Positions 51,831 through 63,289 of a DNA stretch of 64,000 nucleotides are shown in pieces. Under the pieces are notes generated by a model. It was given only the letters and a program-made list of their open reading frames with translations. It was not told the origin of the DNA and searched no databases. Numbering within the stretch: position 1 is the stretch's first letter; each line of letters begins with the position of its first letter. This DNA is from Strongyloides papillosus (lineage: Eukaryota > Nematoda > Chromadorea > Rhabditida > Strongyloididae): assembly GCA_005656395.1 (NCBI GenBank), contig SRSI01000018.1:248001-312000 (forward strand), written 5' to 3'. The translations under genes were made by a program, and so were the position numbers.

Positions 51831-53026
51831 TACAAGTCAGGAATAAGGGGGAAACACAGCAGTAAAAAAAATGATAAAGTATTGGCTAAGTTATGAGTCA
51901 ATAAGTGATGACTGTTTTTTTGGTTAAACTTAAAAATTTAATTACCTATCACTTAATGGAAACTTTTTAAAATTAAGTAAATATAGTTTTTTTTTTAAAT
52001 AGATCTAGGTCTCACTTAAAAAATAAAACTATTGCGAAGTTTATAGCTTATCTACCAAACGATTTGTGCCAATTTTGGTGTCATTTTTCTTGCTTTTTTC
52101 TATTTTTTCTCAAAAATTAATTTTGTTCCAGACATAACTTTTTTTAAACTTGGTTAAATTTTACGGTTAAACATTTAATAGATGTATTTTTTTCCAACTT
52201 AGAGAGAAAAATGTGTCTTAAAACATTTAGTTCACAATTGACTAAATTATGTTTAAAAAACACCACTTTTTCAACACATTTTTGTATAGTTTTTTCCAAA
52301 AATAACTCTTTTCAAAGTTAATGAAATTTTACGGATTATGACTCATTTGAAAGATACAACTTAAGAATAAGAAGGAAACTTAATATCAAAAAGATTAATA
52401 AAAAATGAATCAAGTAATTGAACAAAAAGTGATAACCACTTTTTTAGTAAAAATTAAAATTTTCTAATATTAAAATTTTATGCCAAGTTTGTTTAAAGAA
52501 AATAAAACTAAATTTAGTACGTAGAACAAAGTCTTACTTAAAATACAAAAACTATAACAAAGTTTGTAGCTTAAAAACAAAAGAAGTTATTTTTAGGTAT
52601 TATTTTTTGGTTTTTTTTATTTATATATTTGTAAAATTAAGGTAAATATATAGGTAATAGAATAGCAACATTTAATTGTTTATACCAATTTAAAAAAAAT
52701 AATAAAAAATTACTTAAATAGTTATTTATAATAATTTAGATTTTTGTTCATCTTTTGGATATAAAACTATTTTTGTTGGTTAAGTTTTTGTTCAACTAAA
52801 CACTTTCAATAAATGTAAACGTTATGAAATGATTTTCAAACTCAGAAATATTTATATATTACAACAATGTTTTTTTCGGTTATTCTACTTCTCCACACAT
52901 ATGTAATTCAATGAAACAATTTTTTTTATACACATACTTTGATTAATAATTTAGTATTAAAATTCTTTATTAAAAAAAATATGCTCTGCGGACTAGCTCT
53001 GATCTACCAAAGGCGGGTCTAATACT

Positions 53027-53211
53027 GGTACTTAAAAAAGTCATAAATATAAATGTAGTTGATATTATTGTAATGAATGCCTTCAGAAATTTCAAGAATT
53101 TCGTAGTAAAAGAAAATTTAAACAAGGAGATGAGTCATCATTGAGAATAATGTTTATTCTTCCAGGAACCAATAAAAACATTAATACTCAAGAAAAATAC
53201 AAAAGACGAAG
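53027..53211 (+). pseudogene. Unrecognised coding fragment with a Cys cluster
   Basis: An open stretch of about 60 codons reads KSHKYKCS, one TGA, then YYCNECLQKFQEFRSKRKF and a run to TGA at about 53211. The C-x4-C-x2-C spacing recalls part of a zinc finger. No start is seen and one stop interrupts it. It may be a remnant of a transposase or zinc-finger gene; the family is not assigned. Confidence 0.3.
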
Positions 53212-53726
53212 AAATAACTGAAATTATAGTGAATAACTATCGTCTTATTTGGTGCGTATCTCTTTTTTCAATAAACCATATTTTTTCATTTTTTTGTGTC
53301 TACTTTACCTTAGGACGCACAACGATTATTGAGTTTTAAAATTTTTCAATTATTTAAAACTACTAGTGTACCCAAAAATCAAAGTTAATTATCTGTTTAA
53401 AATATTTAAAAATATCACTTTATCAATTTTATTAAAAGGTAAACTGATTAATTTTTTTTTCTACTTATTTTACTAAAAATAAAAACTTTAGAATATTTGT
53501 TTCTTTAAGTTTATTAAAACAGGAAAAATAAGTCGCGTGTATTATTATTAAATTTTTAATAAAGCACGAGTTAGGCTTTAAGTTGAATATAATATCATAA
53601 AAAATATTATTAATAAAAAAAGTTGTCTTATAACAAAACAAGATAATAACTTTCTGGGCACCTTGTATATATTATTTAAATGTTGTGATTGACCTCTCTT
53701 TCATTAAGTCAATTCTTTTTATTGTT

Positions 53727-54220
53727 TTATGGCTTCTCTGTCATGTTTTTACAACTTAGATAAATATATCCAAGCTTACAATAAAAATTTTGATATTTCA
53801 AGTTTAATCGGGAGTATTCACTTAATTGATCATTGACATTTGTACAATCTTTTGGAATTTGTTTTATTAAATTTTTTGGTGTTTCACTGCAATTATAGTC
53901 TAATCTAACAATAAAATCATCCAAGCAAAAAATTATTTTCTTATATGTATTTATTTACCTAGTTCAAGATTAGAACCTTTATATTTTGAAAGTAAGAATT
54001 CAGTACCATTTCCTATATAATTTTTAGTATCATAAACTGTAGAACCACTTGCGTCTCTTAAAGTTACATTAGTTTTTTCAATTTGTGTTTCATTCCACCA
54101 AGGTCTTCCATCAACAGTAATATAGAAATGATAAAAACCATCTTTATTAACATGCTTAACATATGTAAAAACTTTAGATATTGAAATAATTATAACTGCT
54201 GTAAAAATTTTTAAAAGCAT
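53727..54220 (-). pseudogene. TTL-like secreted protein 2, splice acceptor lost
   Basis: Exon 1 (54220-53959) starts at ATG with a signal peptide (MLLKIFTAVIIISISKVF) and ends in a GTAAAT donor at phase 1, exactly as in the other copies. The expected acceptor (53922-53921) reads GG instead of AG. The next AG downstream (GTTAG at about 53907) would lead straight into a stop. Exon 2 (53920-53727) is otherwise intact and aligns with the paralogues (IPKDCTN, then YCKLGYIYLS). Its stop is also shifted: where the others end after ITLS/ITIS, this copy reads seven more codons (CKNMTEK, then P and TAA). Either it is a recent pseudogene or it uses a non-canonical acceptor. Confidence 0.65.
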
Positions 54221-55604
54221 TATTATGAAATATTTTGACAATATCGAAGTAAAATTCTCTTAAATACTGAAAATTATTATACAAAAATACTGGAAAATAA
54301 ATATTTAAACCCATATTAATAAGAATCAAAAAACATTAAATATAATTACCATTTTATTATAATATTATTTTTACTATAGATTGCAAAAATTTTAACATCA
54401 CAGAATCAAATTTCTAGCAGATGAGTAAATTTTTAAAATTTTGTCTAATGTCAAAATAAATTAAAAAAAGAGCAAACAATCAAGTGCGATATGAAAAAAA
54501 TGTTTATTAAAACAATGCTTGTGGTTACCCGTATCATAATATTTAAAATAAGTAAAATAATAAGCTATAAAATACAAGTATTAATTTAAAATGTGTGATG
54601 AATATTAATACTCAGTATAAGAAAGTGATTTAAATAATAAAATATTAATGAGATCTAAATAGTAAGAATTTAATTTATTTTTAAATGATTCATATGTAAT
54701 CTTTATGCCATTCTTTTTTATTAAGATCGAAGATTATTTTTTAAACCAATCAGAGTACGACTTGAAGATTGTTTATATTTGATTTAAAATTACTTAAAAA
54801 TTTGCAGAGTTTATCATAAATATTATTAAAATTTACACAAAATAGTTTAACTATTTAAAAATTAAGATGTACATTTTATCTTGCATCATATGCATAAAAA
54901 AATTCAATTTTGTGCATAAAAATTGTCAAAATTGTGATTATTTTTAATGTACTATTAAAAGGTATTAATAATAATTTTATATGATTAAACATGAACATTT
55001 AGTGATAAACATAATTTTTTGTATAGTAGTACCTTATCTAACTTTATTTCTGATCATTTTAAAGCCATTTACAATAAAAAAAAATACTCACTGATATTAT
55101 TTTTTAATGTTTTTGCACAGTGATCAGTTATTTGCTTTAATACAAATAATGAGAAAAATAATAAAAAAATCAGTATGGTTATATTGTTGACATGGTCAAA
55201 AAACCATTTTTTTAAACAATTACACTAAATAAATGAAACAAAGAATGATTTTTGAATTATGGTTGTTTTTACTCAAATCTTTAGTTTCTTTTAGTAAATT
55301 GTATAACATATTTAGGAAAATTTTAATTGTTATTCTATTTTAATCCATTAAAAACTTTAACATGATAAATTATCTTATAAACTTTTTAGTTTATAAACCA
55401 ATTTTTTTACTTTTCTGTTATGTTTCTTCCACATAATGTGGCTTACGACAGTTTAAATTTTATTAAATTTAGACGTTTTTTCCCAAGGATTCATATAAGT
55501 TATTATACAATTTACAACTATCTTGTATAATTATTTATTAACTTATACAATAGAAGTTTCATGCGTGACATTAGAAGTTTTAGCGTCCCCTATAATTTTA
55601 AATA
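54221..55604. other. Upstream flank of TTL gene 2, inverted copy of the TTL gene 3 flank
   Basis: Positions 54280-54480 are the diverged reverse complement of about 60430-60640, for example TACTGGAAAATAAATATTTAAA and TTTTTACTATAGATTGC. Positions about 54716-54960 match about 59620-59830 inverted. Beyond about 55000 I see nothing recognisable. Confidence 0.55.
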
Positions 55605-57116
55605 TTACACACAAAACCTAAACATGTCTTCTAGACCGAAAATGTTCAGAATGCTATAAAATGTAAGTGATGTTGAAATAACCGACCGTTCAAAATGGGG
55701 TAGGCGACAGGCTACATTCTAGCCCATTTTACACCTGCATTCTAAGTCAGTTTTTATGGTATTGTTATACACATTTTGCATATATATTTTTAGATCATTT
55801 TGTGTATACATTGAAATTTGTTTTGCATATACATTTCTACCTCTTTTTGTATATGCAAAATGAGCTTGAATTCAGCTTGTAGTTTTATCTATTTTAAATG
55901 TTTTTTAGACTTCCAAGTTTTTATTAGTAATTGACATTGTTTTAGAAGTTATTATAAATTTTTATTTGTTTATTTACCCATTTTATACTATTTCACAGAT
56001 TTATTAATGTTTTTGCACAGATTTCAAAGTTGATACTAAAAGGAAATAATAAATGTAGATAATGAGAGAAGAAATAGTGGCATCAGTTTTAAATAACACA
56101 TACTTACACGTATTTTTATATTATTACATTTATTTTTGAACCGTAAAATTTATTTTATTAGTCTTAAAGATCTAGTAATTATCAAGTACAATAATATTTA
56201 TTAGATATTATACGAGTCTGTTAAAGTCTCTTACCAAATTATACATTCTTAAAAAGTTTAACTTGAAATTAAGATAATGGACCACACATTACTGTAAAAT
56301 CTAACATTCTTAGTTTTAGTTAGTGATCTTATAACATTTGGAACTTTTTACATTGGTAAAAAACTAAGATCGTAATATGTTAACATAAATGAAATTTCGC
56401 TACCACTTATTACCACTACAATTTTAGGCATTAAACGTTCCATGGTTATCTGATAGTGTAAGGATTATGATTATTAGCAGTTGTAGCTGGTAATTTTATA
56501 TATATATATATGAGATTTTAAAAAATTACTAGGAAACTCTTAATTGTTAGTTGATTGAAAAGAATAAAGAGTGTACCACATATAATGTGATTTTTCGGTA
56601 GACATTTTGTGAAAAATTATTTATTGTAAGAGTTTATTTTTTAAATAATATGAATATTTTTACTATTTTGTTTACTTTAAATATTTTCAACAAGATAATT
56701 AAAATAAAATTTCAAAAATACCCAATTTTTATTGTTGTTTATTTTGTTAATAACTAATATTAAGTAGAAATATTATATACTATCGATAAAGAATTAATAT
56801 CTCAATTAAATTACCAAAAAAAAGTTTTAAAATCTTTTATTTATGCATAATAATTACAAAATTATGAAACTTACATACTAGTGATAAACAATAGACTACA
56901 TTCTAACCAATCTTGTACGTACATTCTACCTCATTTTGAGCATACATTCTAACTCGTATTGTATATGCAAAATAAGATAGAATATACATGCAAAATGAAC
57001 TAGAATGTGTTTGCAAAACAGGTAAAAAACATGGCCCCAAAATACTATCGAATATAGTACTTTTTTTCATATAAAATCGTATTGGTCTAAAAGACATGTT
57101 TAGGTTATGTGTGTAA
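55605..57116. mobile_element. 1.5-kb inverted-end element with TATGCAAAAT-type subrepeats
   Basis: Left end TTACACACAAAACCTAAACA and the reverse complement of the right end (TTACACACATAACCTAAACA) match, and continue with TGTCTT.TAGACC. Both arms contain runs of a 20-25-bp motif built on ACATTCTAxCTCATTTTGCATAT (about 55735-55870 and 56890-57015). No transposase is recognisable. The superfamily is unknown. Confidence 0.55.
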
Positions 57117-58175
57117 AATGTATTAAAGCTTAAGGTTTAACTATTAATTATGAAAATTCATCATTATTCTAAGCTATATATATTGAAAATTGTAATCAAA
57201 TTATAGAAATGCACCAAATCTTTTATTCCTTTTTCCCTTGGAGATTGATAACGTGGGAATCAATGGGTGAATAGAAAATTTGTAAATACGTAAGAAATTA
57301 TGAGATTAAGTTTTTTGCCGTAATTTTCGTTTCATCTTAAGACTTCCTATATTCCTTTTTTTTTAAAAAACTAATATTATGTGACCGTTTTTTGATATTC
57401 ATTTGACAAGTTTACCTTCATCAAAAATAGTCCCTAATTTTTTTTTTGTTTTTTTCTTACAATAATCAATAAGATCATCGTAAATTAGTATTAATTTTTC
57501 TCCCATTATGATTTTTTGTGACATAATGTTTATTTTAGTTTCTGGATTTCTGTGAAAATGCTTTTTAATGGATGTCGAGTCTTTTTTGAATTGCTGAATA
57601 AAAGCATTTCTTTACAAGATTTTAGTTACAGGTGTTGTTTTCATTAAGATTTAGTTTTGTGAATACGCCAGAGGTAGTTCTAATCAGTCTCTCAAAATAC
57701 AAATTTTCTCCCGAGTGTAATAGTGTACTCATATGAATTATGACATTGTATTTTGAAGAAGTTGTTGTACTATCTGAAAAGTGTTTGACTTATGTTTATC
57801 AAATTTAATTAAGTGTGATGAATCAATTTGTATAAAGACTTCTACTAAGAGTTTGGGTTTCGTGGTGTCCTTGAGATCTTGTATCGAAATTCTACACGCA
57901 ATTTACTCTTCCTCTTTCAATAAACTTAAAACAACAAATATGCTAAAGTTTTTATTTTTTTAGTTAATTAAGCAGCAAAAAAAAATAAATAATTTAATTC
58001 TTTAAAAAATTAATATTTTTAATAGTTTTAATAATTAACTAACTATTATTTTTGAGTAAATTAATAATTTTAAATAATCAAAAAATAAAGAAACTCAACA
58101 ATATCAATTATATTTATGACTTTTTTAAATACTAAGTTGTTTATCTATTAATAAAATTTTATTGCTGTAATTTTA
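57117..58175 (-). pseudogene. Possible decayed coding region, minus strand
   Basis: On the minus strand an uninterrupted 69-codon stretch (57607-57398) reads AFIQQFKKDSTSIKKHFHRN and onward to IYDDLIDYCKKKTKKKLGTI, ending in TGA. Further upstream (about 57930-57700) other fragments look protein-like (for example VFIQIDSSHLIKFDKHKSNTF) but lie in changing frames. Composition is less biased than random AT-rich frames. No family recognised. It may be a worn host gene or transposon gene. Confidence 0.3.
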
Positions 58176-59595
58176 CAGTGTGTTTCAAAATTAACTTCCA
58201 ACCTGCAAACGTTAATAACTTTGTTTTTTGAAAAGATAAAAACGAGAAATTTTGTAAATTGGTAGATCAAAGATACAATATTTTTTTTCTCTTGCAAAAA
58301 TTATGGTCTTTTCAGAACTAATAGCTATTTTAGAAAAATGTGTTTTTTTATGTCTTTCTGTGCGTGTAGCTTATTCATATAAAATGACATCGAGATGATT
58401 CTTTTACAGATCGAAAGCCCAACTTTTTTTGTACTAGAGTTCTCAATATCAAAAGTATTACAATCCATTAAAATTATTTAATTTTTAATTAAAACAAAAA
58501 AAACACGATTTTCGCCAAAATTTCTGGTTTTTCAAAATTAAAATTTATTGAGAAGATTCTCACAAAAGTTTTATTATTATTCTCATAGAGTAAATGATGC
58601 TCTATTTAACAATTGATAATCTTTTTTATTGGTAATATGTTTAAAAAAGTTATGACAATCCAAATATAGTCTAATTTTTTAAGTATTTAAAAAAGTATGT
58701 CACTTTTTTTAATTGTTCCACATCTATAATGCTTTTTTATTAAAAGTGTATGAAATATTTATTAATTTTTCATTGTCAACTATTCAGATTTCAAACATAA
58801 ATTCTAAAATAACAAAGTCGAACATACGATATTTTTGAAAAGTACTTGAAAATGCTTTTATAGAATAATAGTTATATATAATGGTATGAAATACAAATAA
58901 ATAATGAGAAATATTAAGAAAAATAATTTTCTTGAAAATTTAAGTGGTAAAAATTAATATAATTTTTGACCATCTATGGACAAATAAGCAATGTACTGCA
59001 AATTAGCATACTTTATTTATGACAATAATGCTATTAGGTATCCAATATGTTGAAAAAAAATGTTTGTAATTTAATTTTTTAACAAAAGTACGAAATTGAG
59101 AATCTTTGCTAAATTATAACTTTCGCAAATTTTATTTAATTTTAATGCCGCTATACCTATTCGATAGAGCTTCGTTAACTCTATCAAAATAATGATAACA
59201 CATTTGTGAGAGTTTTTCCAATGAGCTTTAATTTTGAAAAAGTCACAATATTTTACCGAAAACCGTGGTTTTTTGTTTAAATTAAAAATAAAATAATGTT
59301 AGTGAGTTTAACATTTATGCTATTTTAATTTTATTACAAAAGAAGTTGAACTTTCGATCTGTAAAAGAATCATCTCGATACCTCTTCGTCAAAAGAAGTT
59401 ATGTGCATAGAAAGGCAACAAAAAAAATTTTTTTAAGAAGCCATAAGCTCTGATGGAATCATAATTTTTTAATAAAAAAAAATTAAAAAATATTACTTCG
59501 CTTATTCACTAAATCACAAAATTTCACGCTCTTATCTCAAGTAGAAAAAAAGTTATAAGTGTTCGCAAGTGGGAAGCTACTTTTGAGACACCCTG
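58176..59595. mobile_element. 1420-bp long-TIR Tc1-like element, copy 2 (older)
   Basis: The ends CAGTGTGTTTCAAAATTAAC and (reverse complement) CAGGGTGTCTCAAAAGTAGC are flanked by TA. It is co-linear with 44105-45552 throughout (for example AAAGAATCAT...GATCTGTAAAAGAATCAT blocks) but much more diverged. Its right boundary abuts the duplicated TTL upstream flank. Non-coding. Confidence 0.8.
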
Positions 59596-60709
59596 TAGTG
59601 CTTTAAAAATAGTCAAAATTTTGATAATTTTTTATGCACAAAATTAAATTTTTTAAACATAAAATCCCGGATAAAATTTACATCTTAATTTTGAATATTT
59701 AAATTGTTTTTTTATGAAATTTGATAACATTTATGATAGACTTTACAAAGTTTTGAGTAATATTAAATCAAATATAAAACATAATCAAGCCGTACTCCGA
59801 TTAGTTTAAAAATCAATCTTCGATCCTAACAAAAAAAAATCACATAAAAATTTAGATATGAACTATTTGTAAGCAAGTAAAATTCTCACCAATTGGATCT
59901 CATCAATGGTTTATTTTATTATTTAAATTACTTTCTCATACCGAGTATTATATTTATCATACATTTCAAATTAATACTTAGATGTTTATATCTTATTGTT
60001 TTTTTTAAATGTTGTTATTCTACAAGTAAACACAGGTATTATTTTAATACACATTTGTTTTATATATCGCGTAAATCATAAAATGATTTATATTTAATTG
60101 GAGGTACGGCGGCTTAAAATTTGATGATAAATAAGACTATAAATAAGAAAGATTTTACAATAGAAGATATTTTTGATTTTTGCCGACTAAAATCTACTAA
60201 CAAGCTAGGAGGTAGAAATTGCTAAAAAGCCTGAAAAGGGTAAATTTGAATGTGTCTTAATATTGCATAATTATGTTTAGTATATTTAGCTTTTTTATAT
60301 TTATATCTTGTAATCTAAAATAAATTTAAAATAAAGTTTTAAGAAGGTTGTTCTGTTGTCGTGGAATTCACCGATAAGTTGTTGGCTGGCCGATCTTTAA
60401 CGTTGAGGAATATAGTCCAGTTAACATTAAAAAATTAACTATCGTATTTAATTGTTTGTCCTTTTTTAATTTATTTTGACATCAAACAAAATTTTAAAAT
60501 TTATTCATCTACTAGAAATCTGATTCTGTGGTGTTAAAATTTTCGCAATCTATAGTAAAAATAATATTAGTATATAAAAATAATTATATTTGATGTTTTT
60601 TGATTCATAAAAATATGAATTTAAATATTTATTTTCCAGTATTTTTTTTATGATAACTTTCGGTATTTAAGAGAATTTTATTTTGATATTGTCAAAATAT
60701 TTCGCAATA
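59596..60709 (+). other. Upstream flank of TTL gene 3
   Basis: It contains the duplicated segment shared (inverted) with 54280-54960. Just before the ATG lies a block kept in three TTL copies: TTTAAATATTTATTTTCCAG, GTATTTAA-AGAATTTTA and TTTTGATATTGTCAAAATAT. This is the probable core promoter. Confidence 0.5.
60590..60709 (+). promoter_or_regulatory. Conserved TTL upstream block
   Basis: TTTAAATATTTATTTTC, GTATTTAA and TTGATATTGTCAAAATATTTC recur in the same order and spacing before the ATG of the genes at 63290 and, on the minus strand, 54220. Conservation of non-coding DNA right up to the ATG suggests promoter or leader function, although common descent by recent duplication could also explain it. 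Confidence 0.5.
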
Positions 60710-61174
60710 ATGTTTTCACAAATATTTAAAGCATTTGTGATTGTTTCAATATTTAAAATTCCAATTTCAATGTATGAAATGACTTATGAGCAATACAAAA
60801 TATCATTTAAAAGTGGTTACTATTTAACTGTTTTTGGAACGGGCAACTGGAATTCTACTGAAATAAAAAATGTCACTGCAGAACTAAATTGTACACGTAA
60901 TGTATTGGTTGATGAAAAACATTTAAAAAACCACATGCCATTCTATCTTGCTACATATCTGGGAGGTAATAGTGAGCCAGGTAAATAAATACACAAAAAT
61001 AATTTATTTATATATTTAAAAGATTGTAATGTTACCATAGAATATGATAAAGGAAGTGAAAAAATATCTGAGGTATTTAAAATTCCAGAAAAATGTAACA
61101 TGAGCCTGGCAGATTTCCCTTGTGTTAGGCATGCAGATTTGAACTGTCACCTTGGAAAAATAACAATAAGTTAA
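60710..61174 (+). CDS. TTL-like secreted protein 3
   Basis: Exon 1 is 60710-60980 (phase 1), then a 42-nt intron (60981-61022, GTAAAT...TTTAAAAG), then exon 2 61023-61174: 140 residues in total. The start is the ATG at 60710; the open frame upstream has only TTG. An N-terminal hydrophobic signal (MFSQIFKAFVIVSIF) is followed by a beta-rich domain with sequons NST and NVT (exon 1) and NVT again at the start of exon 2. Exon 2 contains IPEKC and ends CHLGKITIS. The paired pattern (Cys after IP, final Cys-x-LG-x-I-x-S strand) is shared with genes 2 and 4. The transthyretin-like family is inferred from pattern; known members are secreted nematode proteins of about this size, one of which (TTR-52) bridges phosphatidylserine during engulfment. 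Confidence 0.8.
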
Positions 61175-61379
61175 ATTAAAAAAAACAAAGTATCAAGTAC
61201 TGAAAATGTTATAATTTTTTTACCAAGAATATTTTAATTACAAAGAACTGTAATTCGCTCATTTTTTTTATAGCTTTATAGGCTTTTTATCTGTAGTATT
61301 ATAATAGTAATACGCCATTTCGATTATTTTGTCATTCTTTATTATTCATAGTCTAACAATTTATTTTTAATAGAGTAAA

Positions 61380-61620
61380 TCAGTAAAGATTAAAACAAAC
61401 TGTTTTTGTCACACAATTTTAAAAGTCATCGAAAACTAATATATATAACCGTTATGTCACCGAAATTCTATTTAGTTTAGTTTAGAGTTAATTATCCATT
61501 GCTGTGTGTTTATTAGAAATTAATTAATCTAGTTTAATTCCTAGGAACGCGTATAGAATTCTAGTAACGTCTATAAGAAGTTAGTAAAAATAATAATTTT
61601 GTATTATAGTAAGTAAAAAC
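61380..61620 (+). repeat. Paralogue of the 44105 insertion site, without the insertion
   Basis: 61380-61440 matches 44045-44103 (AGTAAAGA.TAAAA, CTGTT.TTGT, CATCGA.AAACTAATATA), and 61441-61620 matches 45553-45720 (TAACCGTTAT, then TTCTAGTAACGT, AGTAAAAATA). The 1448-bp element is absent between them. This is an empty site. Confidence 0.7.
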
Positions 61621-61756
61621 ACAGAGAAATTTACACAAAAAATCATCCTCAATTTTTAATTTTCGTCTCCAGACTTAATTTTTTGTCCCGAGCATATAAT
61701 TTTCTATCCTAAACGCAAAATTCGATAGTATATTTATTATTGTCACTTACAATATA

Positions 61757-63167
61757 TTAGGCTGTTCAATTGAAAATGTCGCTTTTTACATTATCAAATT
61801 TTAAATGATCATAATTTTCTTATACGTTCACGTATCGCTATAAGATATATACCATCTTGTAGAGCAAATCGAGGACTATCATTGTCATCTTTTTGAATTT
61901 TGTTCGCAGTTGGAATTTTATTCCAATCTGTCTCTTAGAGGGATAATTTCCCAGTTTTTAACCTAATTTTCATTCATCTCATCTTATTTTATTCATTCAT
62001 TCGTTCGCTTTAATAAAAATTTTAACTTTCGCAATTATTAAAAAGTTGCCATTTCTCTAAAAAGAAGTTATGTCAAAAATGGATTTCCGACCAATTTACT
62101 TGTACGAGTTCAAACTTGACCAAGCAGCAGCCAAAACTTCAAGGAAAATTAATGAAGCATTTGGCTAAGGATCTACTAACAAACGAACCGTACAACGTTG
62201 GTTCCAGAAATTTCGCAATGGAGATATAAGTCTTCAAAGAAAGGAGAGTTCTCGTGGAGTAAGTATTCTTGAGAATGAAAAATTAAAAAGAATGGTGGAT
62301 CGTAATCCAAGTACAACTGTTCAAGAGCTCGCGGGGAAGTTGATTCTCAGTGTTAGAATTGTATCCAACTACTTAAAAGACATAAATATTAAGAAAAAAA
62401 ATGGACTCTTACATACCCCATGAGTATACTCCCAACTAATGTTTTAGAAGCATGTAAACTTGTTATTCTTTGATACACAGGAACAAAAATGACCTATTTT
62501 TAAAAAGAATTATAACGTGCGATGAAAAATGGATCATGTTTGACAATTGTAAGAGGTCATCGCAATGGGGGGCAAAAATGAGAGCCCTAAAAACTTCCCG
62601 AAACTCAGGCATTCAAATAAGAAGGTAATCCTAATTATTTGGTGGAATAGTAATGAAATTATTCATCATAAGTTGCTGAATGCTGGAGAAAATATAACTG
62701 AAGACCGATACTGTAATGAATTGAAAGAAATGCAATGGAAATTATCGGTTATGAAATCTGTATTGGTCAACAGAAAAGGTCCAATATCACTCTATGGTAA
62801 TGCTAGATTTCATTTTTCAAAAACCACAGTGCAGAAATTAAACGAATTAAGGATATGAAACTCTGCCACATCCTCCTTATTCACCGGACTTGTCTCCAAC
62901 GGCTTATCACTTACTTAAGGAATTAGAGCTTCATTTGCGTTAGAAAAAATTCTTTAAATCTAATAACCTGAAAAATGACGTCTTGGAGTTTTTGAATTCT
63001 AGAGACAGAAGTTTTTATTCAAATGGCATAAATAAACTTGTATTACGTTAGCAACAATGTGTTTATTGTAACGGTACTTACATTAAATAAAAATATTTAT
63101 TTTTGACTGAGCTATAACATTTTGAAGTTGACTGTCAAAAAGCGACATTTTTAATTGAACAAAATAA
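61757..63167 (+). mobile_element. 1411-bp full-length mariner, inactive
   Basis: The inverted ends share TGTTCAATT.AAAATGTCGC and TTTTT.AC, are flanked by TA on both sides (61755-61756 and 63168-63169), and the left starts TTAGGCTG. Size and layout match autonomous mariners. It lies between TTL genes 3 and 4 and may have arrived after their duplication. Confidence 0.85.
62070..63090 (+). pseudogene. Mariner transposase pseudogene
   Basis: From the ATG at 62070: MDFRPIYLYEFKL, then RTVQRWFQKFRNGDISLQ (DNA-binding helices), a linker with NPSTTVQELA, the first catalytic block CDEKWIMFDN, an IIWWNSN strand, the second block LYGNARFHFS, the third block PPYSPDLSP, and a C-terminal FYSNGINKL stretch ending at TAA 63090. 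Stops (first at about codon 33) and several frameshifts break it. The second block reads YGNARFH where mariners have HDNARPH, so that catalytic Asp is also lost. Confidence 0.85.
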
Positions 63168-63289
63168 TATTTAATGTTCTTTGATTCTTAATATTCTGGG
63201 TTTAAATATTTATTTTCAGTATATTTGTATGATAATTTATAGTATTTAATAGAATTTTTATTTTGATATTGTCAAAATATTTCATAATA

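Larger units (their letters stand above)
48940..52620 (+). repeat. Tandem array of ~530-bp units, interrupted by a transposon
   Basis: Unit starts lie near 48940, 49478 and 52105, each with a CATAACTCTTTTCAAACTT-like head, a block like TAAATAGCC...GATGTATTTTT, CTTAGAG..AAAAA, TGGCCAAGTTAT, then TCATTTGAAAGGTA and GGCTAAGTTATGAGTCA. The distance from unit 1 to unit 2 is about 538 bp. Unit 2 is split at 49734-51830; removing that insert gives about 529 bp to unit 3. Related single copies occur near 6016 and 16085. It has no coding capacity and reads like a small satellite or a decayed element with internal repeats. Confidence 0.65.

Noticed and set aside
56506..56515. Short TA microsatellite
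   Set aside because: Too short to be informative in AT-rich DNA.
56903..57097. 64-codon minus-strand frame with Cys residues
   Set aside because: Built from the subterminal repeat motif of a transposon arm; not a convincing gene.
59893..60081. 62-codon plus-strand frame upstream of TTL gene 3
   Set aside because: Low complexity and not preserved in the inverted duplicate near 54.6 kb.
62565..62858. 97-codon frame as an independent gene
   Set aside because: It is the middle of a broken mariner transposase, bounded by frameshifts.
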